DNA of 64,000 nt. Source: Chloroflexota bacterium. GTDB lineage: Bacteria; Chloroflexota; Dehalococcoidia; JABGRK01. Where the stretch lies: positions 319,712 to 383,711 of the forward strand of contig JABGRK010000011.1 in NCBI GenBank assembly GCA_018648325.1, given 5' to 3'. The translations under genes were made by a program, and so were the position numbers. The notes beneath the pieces are model-generated. The model searched no databases, had not been told where the DNA came from, and saw only the letters and a list, made by a program, of their open reading frames with translations. This document shows, piece after piece, positions 8,531 to 16,326 of the stretch; the stretch's first letter is position 1, and the number at the start of each line of letters is the position of its first letter.

Positions 8531-9691
8531 CTAGCTTTTGTGTCGACTAAAAAAGTAGCGCCATGGTCCGATTTGTTTCAGGCTCTCAAGCAACAAACCG
8601 CCGTGCCAGTCAAAACGCATATTCTTGGATTCCATCAAGATATGCGCAATTCCTTTAGATTCTGCTATCTTGAACAATGTCTCAATCTGACGATCGTTCA
8701 TTTTTGCATACAGGCGACGGGCCAAATATCCCATCTTAAGCTCACGGCCCAGTCTCTTTCGCCACGCTTTCTGATAGGAAGACATCGTTTTTTTTGAGAA
8801 ATCATTCGATATAAACGATTGATGCAGAGTATCAACAGCTATATCGGCACAAAGCAGTCCATAATATACACCGCCTCCGGTGGTGGGCTTAACCTGTCCC
8901 GCAGCATCTCCAACCACCAGCACTCTTTCAGCATATGTTCTGGCTAGTGGTTTCAGAGGGACACCGCCTGCCGTTATTTTACCTTCGGTCGTTATTTTGC
9001 CTTTTGACCTCAAATTCCCGATCATTTTTGAAAGGTGCTGACGAGGACGACTACGGGCAAAGAGCCCTGCCAACCCCTTACCACCTCCAGTAGGAATCAG
9101 CCAACCGAAAAAACCTGGTGCAATTCTTTGGCTGAAATACAACTCGACCTCATCGACACCAGTTATATCGACTTCCATTTGAGCACCGGCTATGTAGTAT
9201 GATACACGTCCTAGACCCAAACTATACGGCAATTTGGAACCAAAACCGCTGGCGATAATAACAACCTTTGCGTAATGAAGCTCTAGATTACTGCCATTGC
9301 TCGTTGTAACCTGAACTCCATCGTCACCCATACTAATATCGATCACTTTAGTAGAAAGATGATAAGTAGCACCGGCATCGCGTGCTCTTTGGGCCATTGC
9401 TTCATCCAGCGCTTTTCTATCAATAATGTAAGCCTGAACCCCGTCCGTTGCTAGTTTGAGGCACCTGTCGGTGGGACTAAAGAATTTTGCTGATTTCGAT
9501 TCCGTCAGCACAATGTTTTGCGGCATGTCAAAACGCTCGAAGCATTCTCTGCCAATAATTCCGCTGCACTGCACCGGCTCACCTATTACCTTGTGATCCT
9601 CAAATACCTCCACCTCATAACCCAGTCCCGCCAGCTTTTGAGCAATATAGCTGCCCACGGGACCTGCACCGACAATGAGCGCATCAGGCAA
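8531..9691 (-). CDS. Geranylgeranyl-reductase-family FAD oxidoreductase
   Basis: 386 residues. The FAD-binding loop DALIVGAGPVGSYIAQ is at the N-terminus and the second FAD motif VVGDAAGQVKPTTGGGVYYG near residue 265, which is the diagnostic signature of the geranylgeranyl reductase family (GGR/ChlP/digeranylgeranylglycerophospholipid reductase). Members saturate isoprenoid double bonds in lipids, quinone tails or chlorophyll side chains. Here menaquinone or another prenyl lipid is a plausible target, but this is inference. The ATG overlaps the end of the upstream SDR gene by 8 bp, which implies translational coupling and common expression with a nucleotide-sugar enzyme. Confidence 0.85.
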   Translation of the reverse strand: MPDALIVGAGPVGSYIAQKLAGLGYEVEVFEDHKVIGEPVQCSGIIGRECFERFDMPQNIVLTESKSAKFFSPTDRCLKLATDGVQAYIIDRKALDEAMAQRARDAGATYHLSTKVIDISMGDDGVQVTTSNGSNLELHYAKVVIIASGFGSKLPYSLGLGRVSYYIAGAQMEVDITGVDEVELYFSQRIAPGFFGWLIPTGGGKGLAGLFARSRPRQHLSKMIGNLRSKGKITTEGKITAGGVPLKPLARTYAERVLVVGDAAGQVKPTTGGGVYYGLLCADIAVDTLHQSFISNDFSKKTMSSYQKAWRKRLGRELKMGYLARRLYAKMNDRQIETLFKIAESKGIAHILMESKNMRFDWHGGLLLESLKQIGPWRYFFSRHKS

Positions 9692-10640
9692 CTCTGGCTC
9701 TCCAGTAACTCAAAATATCCGCAAGGGTCTGCTCAAACGGAATCTTCGGCTCCCAGCCAGTCTTCTCACGGAACTTAGTATTGTCACCCAGCAGAATCGG
9801 CACATCGGACGGTCGATATCTATCTGCTTTCTGCTCAACCTTGATATCCTTATTAGACATAGCAAGCAACATATCAAGCATCTCTTTTATGGTCCAGCCC
9901 TTACCGGCACAAATGTTGTACACCTCGCCCGGTTCACCTTTCTCCAGCGACAGCCAGTACGCACTAACCACATCACGTACATCGGAAAAGTCCCTAATGG
10001 CATCAAGGTTGCCCACTTCCATAAGAGGTGCTTTTTTGCCAGACTCGATCAGCGCAATCTGACGCGCAAAATCCGACACAACAAATACATCACCACGGCG
10101 TGGACCGGTATGGTTAAATGCCCTGGTCCTCACAATTTTGAGGCCGAAACTTTGTACATACTGATATGCCAACAAATCTTGTGCCACTTTACTTACGCCG
10201 TATGGACTAAGAGGGCGCAGTGGATTGGTTTCCTTGATCGGCGTTTCATCAGGATACACCATGCCATACTCTTCACTGGAACCGGCTATCTGCATCATAG
10301 GCTCTATTTTAGTAGACCTTATGGCCTCCTGAAGATTCAACTGTCCGATGATATTGGTTGTAAGTGTTTCATGCGGAGCATGCCACGAAGTTGGAACAAA
10401 ACTCTGCGCCGCAAGATGAAATATGTAATCCGGTTTAGCTTCAGCAATGAGGTGGTTAACTGAAGAAAGATCCCTCATATCACATTCCACCAAACGCAGT
10501 TCGTCTTTTATATGGTCTATGTTATTAGTAGCGCTCCGCCACCTGATAGAGCCCCACACCTCGGCGTTCTTAGCCAATACATACTCAGCCAGATGGCTGC
10601 CCACAAACCCGGTAATTCCGGTTATCAGTACCCTCACCAC
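9684..10640 (-). CDS. NAD(P)-dependent nucleotide-sugar epimerase/dehydratase (GDP-mannose 4,6-dehydratase-like SDR)
   Basis: 318 residues with an extended SDR fold: GITGFVGSHLAEYVL (cofactor loop), the catalytic SSEEYG serine/glutamate segment, SPYGVSKVAQDL (YxxxK), TRAFNHTGPRRGDVFV and the C-terminal WEPKIPFEQTLADIL. This pattern is that of GDP-mannose 4,6-dehydratases and the related RMD-type 4-reductases that make deoxy sugars for surface glycans. Two GTG codons compete as start: AAGGAGG sits better for the one at 10637 than for 10640. First gene of the SDR, GGR-like, HIT, otsB series. The precise sugar product is not determinable here. Confidence 0.88.
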   Translation of the reverse strand: MVRVLITGITGFVGSHLAEYVLAKNAEVWGSIRWRSATNNIDHIKDELRLVECDMRDLSSVNHLIAEAKPDYIFHLAAQSFVPTSWHAPHETLTTNIIGQLNLQEAIRSTKIEPMMQIAGSSEEYGMVYPDETPIKETNPLRPLSPYGVSKVAQDLLAYQYVQSFGLKIVRTRAFNHTGPRRGDVFVVSDFARQIALIESGKKAPLMEVGNLDAIRDFSDVRDVVSAYWLSLEKGEPGEVYNICAGKGWTIKEMLDMLLAMSNKDIKVEQKADRYRPSDVPILLGDNTKFREKTGWEPKIPFEQTLADILSYWRARVA

Positions 10641-10756
10641 TCCTCCTTAAATCCAGTGTCAAAATTTAGTATCAATTTCCTTAGCAAATATATCAGATAA
10701 CCCCTTCTTGAGCAATATTAAATCACAGTTCAGAGACAAAATACTGAAATACCTTC

Positions 10757-10785
10757 TTGTTCATACAAAATATCTGATGTATAAT
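10757..10785 (+). promoter_or_regulatory. Probable promoter of the 10829 gene
   Basis: TTGTTC (10757-10762), 17 bp, perfect TATAAT (10780-10785). The -35 is weak. The start site would be ~10792, about 37 nt before the ATG at 10829. It lies in the divergent region to the SDR gene. Confidence 0.5.
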
Positions 10786-10828
10786 CTACTCATAAACCGC
10801 TAAATGAAGTGGAACAGAAGGACAAACA

Positions 10829-11119
10829 ATGGGTGATATATTAGACGAAGCATCAGCTCTGGTACAATGCAAACAATGCCCCTGGTACAAGAGCTGCGTG
10901 GCTCCCATGCGATTCAACGCCGACGACATCGCCGGGCAGATGCAGCAGGCTATGCCGCAAGATGCACAGGGAATGCCTAAGTTCTTCTCCGAGCTTGCCG
11001 CTGCCTCGCAAAACCTCATTCTTGAGAGCTGCCCCATCTTCATAAACCGCCTCAAGTCCAGCCCCAAGCTTGCTGAGCAGATAAAAAAGATTATGCTCAA
11101 CTGGGGTTCAGACGAGTAA
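10829..11119 (+). CDS. Small cysteine-containing protein of unknown function
   Basis: 96 residues, preceded by AGAAGGA at normal spacing and by a recognisable -10 element. The N-terminal part has a compact motif CKQCPWYKSC (residues ~14-23) that could bind a metal or an iron-sulfur centre; one more Cys occurs in ESCPIF. The rest is predicted helical and glutamine-rich (QMQQAMPQDAQG). I do not recognise a characterised family. It is followed 41 bp downstream by the TrmO-like gene with its own Shine-Dalgarno, so the two may be cotranscribed. Confidence 0.75.
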   Translation: MGDILDEASALVQCKQCPWYKSCVAPMRFNADDIAGQMQQAMPQDAQGMPKFFSELAAASQNLILESCPIFINRLKSSPKLAEQIKKIMLNWGSDE

Positions 11120-11160
11120 CCTGCACTTTTATAATAAAACGCTTATAAGGGGTTATACTT

Positions 11161-11616
11161 ATGACGGAAGAAAAAGACATCAGCATTGACATTGAGCCCA
11201 TCGGATACGTGGATAACCCGGAGTTTGTGGCAGGTGCCGCCAGTGGTGAAAAACGCAAGGATGCAGGCTGGAAGAACATTGATGCCAATATCATATTGAA
11301 GGATGATTACGCCGACGGTCTTGACGATATTCAGCAGCACCAGCGCCTTATCATTGTATTCTGGGCACACAACAGCAAATCTGATAGTAAACTTGACCGT
11401 GTTAAAATTCACCCTCAGGGGAAGCAAGACATTCCCCTTACGGGCATTTTTTCTACAAGCAGTCCTTCCCGCCCCAATTCAGTGCTTGTAACGGTGGTTA
11501 AGTTTGTTAAGCATGAGGGAAACGTGCTTACGGTGAAAGGGTTGGATGCTTTGAGCGGCTCACCCGTAATCGATATAAAACCTTATGATCCCGAATATCA
11601 CATTGGCGGGAAGTAG
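11161..11616 (+). CDS. TrmO/TsaA-like tRNA methyltransferase domain protein (UPF0066)
   Basis: 151 residues with the order of motifs seen in the YaeB/TrmO family: PIGYV near the N-terminus, GIFSTSSPSRPNSVLVTVV in the middle, VKGLDALSGSPVIDIKPY near the end. In E. coli TrmO methylates N6-threonylcarbamoyladenosine at position 37 of some tRNAs using SAM. The canonical form of the middle motif is RSPSRPN(P/H)IG; here it reads SSPSRPNSVL, so the Arg before SPSRPN and the following Pro-Ile-Gly are changed. This protein may therefore be a divergent member, and the substrate is uncertain. Shine-Dalgarno AAGGGG is well placed. Confidence 0.8.
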   Translation: MTEEKDISIDIEPIGYVDNPEFVAGAASGEKRKDAGWKNIDANIILKDDYADGLDDIQQHQRLIIVFWAHNSKSDSKLDRVKIHPQGKQDIPLTGIFSTSSPSRPNSVLVTVVKFVKHEGNVLTVKGLDALSGSPVIDIKPYDPEYHIGGK

Positions 11617-11793
11617 TAGCGCAAAATCGATTCATAAATAATCCTGATCCTCTTGTTCATCTGTCGTATACTCCACATTTACAATCAATCTGAGTTAACC
11701 CCACAACAAACAGCGCATAATTATTGTCAAAACTGTATAATATCAATGCAGTCTGTGCGCAACATCCTTCAACCATAATTCGAAAGGTGACCA

Positions 11794-12768
11794 GTGAAGC
11801 GAAGAGATTTATCTGACAGTGAGCTCAGTACCGTCATTAAACACAGGCAGGATAGTATGAGTTGGCTTGCTATCGAAAAAGAAACCGGGATGCCCCGGCG
11901 AACAATCAAGAGGGCATATGATGAGTGGGAAAGCGAACAATCGCAGAAAAAGCCTGATGAGCCACGTGTTGAGGATGTATGGGAACTACGTCGTAAGCAC
12001 ATAGACTCCCTGATAAGAATCGCTGAGGTACTGATAGAAAACATCAGCATACCAGATTCACCCAGCATAGACATGCTGGCAAAAGACAGACTTGATCGCA
12101 TATGGTCAAACGATATACTGCAACAACTTCCAATAGATAAACTGGCGAATAATGATGATCGCAATGCGCGTATCCAGAGCATGACGCATAGTTTTAAGCT
12201 ATTGTTTCACTCCCTAAAAACGCATACCAAAGGTAAAGTAGACTGGTATCCATTATCGCAATGGTCTTATGCCTGGGATCTGTGTATCGCTGATCTGCAT
12301 AACCTGGACGCTCAATCGGAGAAACAACTCAACGACTTTTTTGGGCAGACTCAGAACCTGCTGCAGGATATCAAAAGGGATTCAGGTAATAAAAACGCAA
12401 TCAAAACCATTGTGGCAAATCTTCGCAGGATACTTTGGAGCAGGATTACCCATCAGCAATTAGATTCGTGGTCACCGGTCGTGCAAATTGTTGCGCTAAA
12501 GGATCGTAAGCAGGGGGTAGTTTGGTATGGACGTCCGTCAGATGTAATTCTGCGTTTTAAAGAAGCAAGACTTGCCTACAAAACATCTGATATCATAAAT
12601 AAGGTGGCCAAAAATCTCTGCCTCGAGCGCTACTTAAACATCATTGGTCAGCTAACAACAGAAGTTGGAATAATACAGGGCGCAATCGAAAAACTAAGCG
12701 CATCTCTAAGCAGCGATGTTCTTCGTCCAATAATTGAGCAATCACGATGCGAATTATGCCCGGTATAA
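11794..12768 (+). CDS. Unknown protein with N-terminal helix-turn-helix
   Basis: 324 residues beginning with GTG, with AAAGGTGA 7 nt upstream. Residues ~10-45 (WLAIEKETGMPRRTIKRAYDEW) look like a helix-turn-helix of the kind found in recombinases and transposase-like regulators. The remaining ~270 residues are charged and largely helical, with no enzymatic motif that I recognise. The C-terminus ends with CELCPV. Possible roles: a DNA-binding regulator or the remnant of a mobile-element protein. There are no terminal inverted repeats or neighbouring recombinase genes, so I do not call it mobile. Confidence 0.7.
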   Translation: MKRRDLSDSELSTVIKHRQDSMSWLAIEKETGMPRRTIKRAYDEWESEQSQKKPDEPRVEDVWELRRKHIDSLIRIAEVLIENISIPDSPSIDMLAKDRLDRIWSNDILQQLPIDKLANNDDRNARIQSMTHSFKLLFHSLKTHTKGKVDWYPLSQWSYAWDLCIADLHNLDAQSEKQLNDFFGQTQNLLQDIKRDSGNKNAIKTIVANLRRILWSRITHQQLDSWSPVVQIVALKDRKQGVVWYGRPSDVILRFKEARLAYKTSDIINKVAKNLCLERYLNIIGQLTTEVGIIQGAIEKLSASLSSDVLRPIIEQSRCELCPV

Positions 12769-12830
12769 CCACGCTTTATCAACCATCAACCCGCTTGTAA
12801 TCCGTACCTCATGCCTTTACTATTGATCCT

Positions 12831-13496
12831 ATGGCTAAGGCAAATCAACGAAACGCGCTTTTGCAGGTGTACGACCTGCTTTTTGCCGAATACGGCCCAC
12901 AACACTGGTGGCCTGCTAAAACCCCGTTTGAGGTCATTATCGGCGCCATTCTTACGCAATCAACCGCGTGGACTAACGTCCAGAAAGTCATCTCCAAACT
13001 GATTGCAGCAGATGTGCTTACTCCCCCTGCAATACGCAACATTCTGGACAAATGGCTGGCGGACCTGATTTACTCCTGCGGCTACTACAACGTCAAGACT
13101 AAAAAGCTCAAAGCCTTCGTGCAACATCTTTTCGACAATTACAACGATGATCTTGATACAATGTTCAAGCAGGATATATCCGACCTGCGCCTCGAGCTAC
13201 TATCGATCCACGGCATTGGAGAGGAGACATCTGACTCGATAATACTGTACGCCGCAAACAAACCATCCTTCGTCATAGACGCCTACACCCGCCGTATCTT
13301 CTCCCGCCTCGGTTACGATGAGGCAAACGCTTCTTATGTCAACTTTCAAGCCCTTTTCACATCAAACCTACCACAAGATGCTGCACTGTTTAACGAATAC
13401 CATGCTCTGATTGTGAACCATGGAAAACTTGTATGCAAAAAAATACCTCTATGTTCCAACTGTTGCATAGAGGTATTATGTAAACACCAAACGTAA
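12831..13496 (+). CDS. HhH-GPD DNA glycosylase of the endonuclease III superfamily (COG2231/MagIII-like)
   Basis: 221 residues. WWPAKTPFEVIIGAILTQSTAWTNV at the N-terminus and LLSIHGIGEETSDSIILYA (helix-hairpin-helix) are typical of the endonuclease-III-related group that includes Helicobacter 3-methyladenine glycosylase MagIII. The catalytic aspartate is in FVIDAYTRRIF. The lysine that makes endonuclease III a bifunctional lyase (GVGRKTA) is replaced (GIGEETS), which suggests a monofunctional glycosylase. Four C-terminal cysteines (C-x5-C-x2-C-x5-C) would bind a 4Fe-4S cluster. I see no good Shine-Dalgarno. The codons for these cysteines also form a minus-strand terminator. Confidence 0.88.
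   Translation: MAKANQRNALLQVYDLLFAEYGPQHWWPAKTPFEVIIGAILTQSTAWTNVQKVISKLIAADVLTPPAIRNILDKWLADLIYSCGYYNVKTKKLKAFVQHLFDNYNDDLDTMFKQDISDLRLELLSIHGIGEETSDSIILYAANKPSFVIDAYTRRIFSRLGYDEANASYVNFQALFTSNLPQDAALFNEYHALIVNHGKLVCKKIPLCSNCCIEVLCKHQT
13436..13477 (-). terminator. Strong intrinsic terminator of the dap operon, inside the convergent glycosylase gene
   Basis: Perfect 12-bp inverted repeat AATACCTCTATG (13442-13453) / CATAGAGGTATT (13466-13477) with a 12-nt loop. Read on the minus strand it is followed directly by TTTTTTT (A-run 13437-13443). It lies 35-75 nt after the dapA stop. Confidence 0.85.
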
Positions 13497-13510
13497 TATA
13501 TATTGTTTGC

Positions 13511-14401
13511 CTACGGCTTTATGTCAATTGTATGCTTTTTGAGCTCTGAATCAATCACTGCCATCGCCTTGGCATCCGGCATAACCAGCGGAAGCCGCGG
13601 ATTGCCCATGTTAAAGCCAATTTGTTTGAGAGCGTATTTCAGTGGCGCCGGATTGGGGGCGCTAAACAAGGCATTGACCAGCGGTAACAAGTGGCGGTGG
13701 ATGGCAGCCGCCTCTAAAACATTGTTTTCCAGAATCAAGTCCATCATCTTTTTAATTTGCCGGCCGACGAGGTGAGTGGTCACCCCAATGACACCGTAGC
13801 CTCCCAGCGCCATGATATGGAAAGTATCGTTGTCATTTCCACTCCAAACCAGGAAGTCCTCATGGGCCAGGCTGATGGTCTGGGCGACATGGTCCATATC
13901 GCCATTGGCTTCCTTCACCCCGATTATATTATCTATCAGGCTCAATCTGGCGATGGTCTCCGCAGTCATATTGACGACCACGCGCCCTGGTATATTGTAC
14001 ATGATCACAGGCAGGCTGGTGCTCTCGGCAATAGCCCTGAAGTGCTGATAAATTCCTTCCTGAGAAGGTTTATTATAATAAGGAACGACCGACAGGCAGG
14101 CATCAACCCCGATTTTCTCCGCCCCCTTGGTCGCCTCTACCGCCTCGGCAGTGCTGTTTGAGCCGGTATAAGCGATAACACTCCCTCGGTCTCCCACAAC
14201 GGATTTCACTTCCTTAAACAGGCGCAGTTCTTCCTCCCAGCTAAGCGTCGGGGCTTCCCCTGTCGTCGCCGCCACCACTATACCGTCGCTTCCCGAATCA
14301 AGCAGAGCCGCCGCCAGTTTCTTTGCCTGCTCATAATCAACATCATCCTTATCGTTGAAGGGTGTGACCATAGCAGTTAATAGTCGACCAAGCTCTTTCA
14401 T
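13511..14401 (-). CDS. dapA: 4-hydroxy-tetrahydrodipicolinate synthase
   Basis: Condenses pyruvate and aspartate semialdehyde in lysine and diaminopimelate synthesis. Class I aldolase motifs: GSDGIVVAATTGEAPTLS near residue 40-60, Tyr in VVPYYNKPSQEGIYQHF, the Schiff-base lysine in NIIGVKEANGD, and GVIGVTTH. About 296 residues, normal for DapA. The ATG at 14401 is 8 nt from GGGAG, so I prefer it to the upstream TTG at 14407. It is the last gene of the rpsO-pnp-dapB-asd-dapA group and is 12 bp after asd. Confidence 0.97.
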   Translation of the reverse strand: MKELGRLLTAMVTPFNDKDDVDYEQAKKLAAALLDSGSDGIVVAATTGEAPTLSWEEELRLFKEVKSVVGDRGSVIAYTGSNSTAEAVEATKGAEKIGVDACLSVVPYYNKPSQEGIYQHFRAIAESTSLPVIMYNIPGRVVVNMTAETIARLSLIDNIIGVKEANGDMDHVAQTISLAHEDFLVWSGNDNDTFHIMALGGYGVIGVTTHLVGRQIKKMMDLILENNVLEAAAIHRHLLPLVNALFSAPNPAPLKYALKQIGFNMGNPRLPLVMPDAKAMAVIDSELKKHTIDIKP

Positions 14402-14413
14402 TATCAAATCTCC

Positions 14414-15427
14414 CTATACCAGTTCCATCTCAACCAGAAGTTCTGCTATCTGCACTGCGTTAAGAGCGGCGCCTTTCCTGAGGTTATCTGCTACAACCCA
14501 CATCGCAAGTCCACACGGATGTGAATTATCCAGCCTGATGCGGCCCACAAATACATCGTCCTGACCCGCTGCCGACCAGGCATGCGGATATAGGCTCACT
14601 CCCGGATCATCAATAACATGCACACCCGGTGCGTGATGTATTATATGTCGGGCTTTTTCTACACTCATAGGCTCGGTTAATTCCAGATGCACCGCTTCGC
14701 TGTGCCCGATAAATACAGGTATACGTACGCAAGTCGGCGAAATGGCAATCGCAGAATCATGCATTATCTTCCTTGTTTCTTCAACCATTTTCCATTCTTC
14801 TTTGGTATACCCGTTATCAAGGAAAACATCAATTTCCGGCAATGCATTGAAGGCAATCTGGTGTGGATACACATGAGGCACAGTCTCCTGCCCGTCAAGC
14901 ACCTGCCTGCTCTGATTGGTAAGCTCGTCTATGGCAACCTTACCTGTACCTGCAACTGCCTGATAGGTATCAACAACAATCCTTTTTATGGGATTTACCT
15001 TATGTATAGGATATATAGCCGCAACCATCTGGATGGTGGAGCAGTTAGGATTGGCGATAATGCCCTTATGCTTTTTCACATCCTCAGGATTGACCTCAGG
15101 AACCACCAGCGGCACCTTCTTATCCATTCTCCATGCCGAGCTGTTATCAACAACTATAGCACCCGCTTTGGCCGCCTTTGGGGCAAAATGCTTACTTGCA
15201 TCACCACCGGCAGAGAACAAAGCTATATCGATACCTTTAAAGGATTGATCAGTGGTCTCCTGCACCTTATAATCAGCACCGGCAAAGGTAACGGTCTTGC
15301 CCGCAGAGCGATGCGATGCCAACAGGCGTAATGATTTAATAGGAAAGTTACGTTGCTCAAGAATTTTTAGAAATTCCTGTCCAACCAGTCCGGTAGCTCC
15401 AACTATTGCTATATTTATTCCACTCAC
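14414..15427 (-). CDS. asd: Aspartate-semialdehyde dehydrogenase
   Basis: 337 residues; reduces aspartyl phosphate to the semialdehyde that feeds DapA. N-terminal NADP loop AIVGATGLVGQEFL, SAGGDASKHFAPKAAKAG, the active-site cysteine in NPNCSTIQMV (~130), YQAVAGTGKVAIDEL, the histidine region VFIGHSEAVHLE, and the C-terminal LAMWVVADNLRKGAALNAVQIAE. These are canonical. Starts with GTG, 6 nt after GGAG. The gene lies between dapB (9 bp gap) and dapA, a functional lysine/DAP cassette. Confidence 0.97.
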   Translation of the reverse strand: MSGINIAIVGATGLVGQEFLKILEQRNFPIKSLRLLASHRSAGKTVTFAGADYKVQETTDQSFKGIDIALFSAGGDASKHFAPKAAKAGAIVVDNSSAWRMDKKVPLVVPEVNPEDVKKHKGIIANPNCSTIQMVAAIYPIHKVNPIKRIVVDTYQAVAGTGKVAIDELTNQSRQVLDGQETVPHVYPHQIAFNALPEIDVFLDNGYTKEEWKMVEETRKIMHDSAIAISPTCVRIPVFIGHSEAVHLELTEPMSVEKARHIIHHAPGVHVIDDPGVSLYPHAWSAAGQDDVFVGRIRLDNSHPCGLAMWVVADNLRKGAALNAVQIAELLVEMELV

Positions 15428-15436
15428 GTCCTTCTC

Positions 15437-16231
15437 CTAAAGACCTAAAAGTTTGTCCAGCCCGATAATCAGACTGTCAAGTTTCATAACTTCTTTGACG
15501 GCAAGTACAACGCCAGGCATAAAAGATTCACGATTGATGCTGTCGTGCCTTATCTTAAGCGTCTGTCCCAGACTTCCAAAGATCACTTCCTGATGCGCAA
15601 GATAACCCGGCAGACGAACACTGTGTACGCTTACACCTTCGTAATTGCCTCCACGAGCGCCGTCAAGCGTCTCTTTCTCACTATCTGTATGCAAAAATGG
15701 CTTTCCACGTGACTCAACTATATCTTTTGCCGTCAGCATAGCTGTACCTGACGGCGAATCCAGCTTCTTTTCATGATGCAATTCGATTATCTCAGCATAG
15801 TCAAAATACTTTGCTGCTATTTTTGATAGATGCATCATCATTACTGCGCCAAGCGAGAAATTAGGAGCCATAAAAGCGCCCGTCCCCGTTTGTTCACATA
15901 GCGCGGCGATCTCGTCCATCTCTTGCGCAGATTGTCCAGTTGTGCCTATTACCGGCCTTACACCGTTTTGAATAGCCGATAGCACTGCAGGCATAGTAAC
16001 CGCATGCGTTGTAAAATCGACCATGACATCAGGCTTGGTGCGATTAATAATATCGGCAACATCAGATGAAAACGGTATCAAACCTGATCCATCCGGAAGC
16101 GCCAAATCACCACCGGCCGTCACATCGACAGCACCAACGGCAACAAGGCCTGGATCGGCACATACAGCTCTCAGAACTTCAACGCCCATCCTGCCTGCTG
16201 CGCCATGTATAATTACTCTTATCTCACTCAT
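15437..16231 (-). CDS. dapB: 4-hydroxy-tetrahydrodipicolinate reductase
   Basis: 264 residues; NAD(P)H-dependent reduction of the DapA product. Motifs: IHGAAGRMGVEVLRAV at the N-terminus, DVMVDFTTHAVT, PVIGTTGQSAQE, NFSLGAVMMMHL, the catalytic EIIELHHEKKLDSPSGTA (His and Lys) and GARGGNYEGVSVHSVRLPG. All present and in order. It is separated from pnp by ~85 bp that contain a strong hairpin at the end of pnp, so transcription into dapB may be partly attenuated or start from its own promoter. Confidence 0.97.
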   Translation of the reverse strand: MSEIRVIIHGAAGRMGVEVLRAVCADPGLVAVGAVDVTAGGDLALPDGSGLIPFSSDVADIINRTKPDVMVDFTTHAVTMPAVLSAIQNGVRPVIGTTGQSAQEMDEIAALCEQTGTGAFMAPNFSLGAVMMMHLSKIAAKYFDYAEIIELHHEKKLDSPSGTAMLTAKDIVESRGKPFLHTDSEKETLDGARGGNYEGVSVHSVRLPGYLAHQEVIFGSLGQTLKIRHDSINRESFMPGVVLAVKEVMKLDSLIIGLDKLLGL

Positions 16232-16288
16232 AGCATAAAAACACCTAGATTAATATACCACAATATACCAAATCACGGGAAATGGAAC

Positions 16289-16326
16289 AAAAAAGGAAAT
16301 ACAGACGGTAATTTCTTACCGTCTGT
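16289..16326 (-). terminator. Hairpin terminator/attenuator at the end of pnp
   Basis: Perfect 11-bp inverted repeat ACAGACGGTAA (16301-16311) / TTACCGTCTGT (16316-16326) with a 4-nt loop. It includes the pnp stop codon. On the minus strand a T-rich tract (TTTCCTTTTTT) follows after a short gap. It could terminate, attenuate or stabilise the pnp 3' end ahead of dapB. Confidence 0.65.

Noticed and set aside
9675..10463. 262-codon open frame on the plus strand
   Set aside because: Antisense shadow of the nucleotide-sugar SDR gene, which has full family motifs.
14687..15331. 214-codon open frame on the plus strand
   Set aside because: Antisense shadow of asd; no family pattern.
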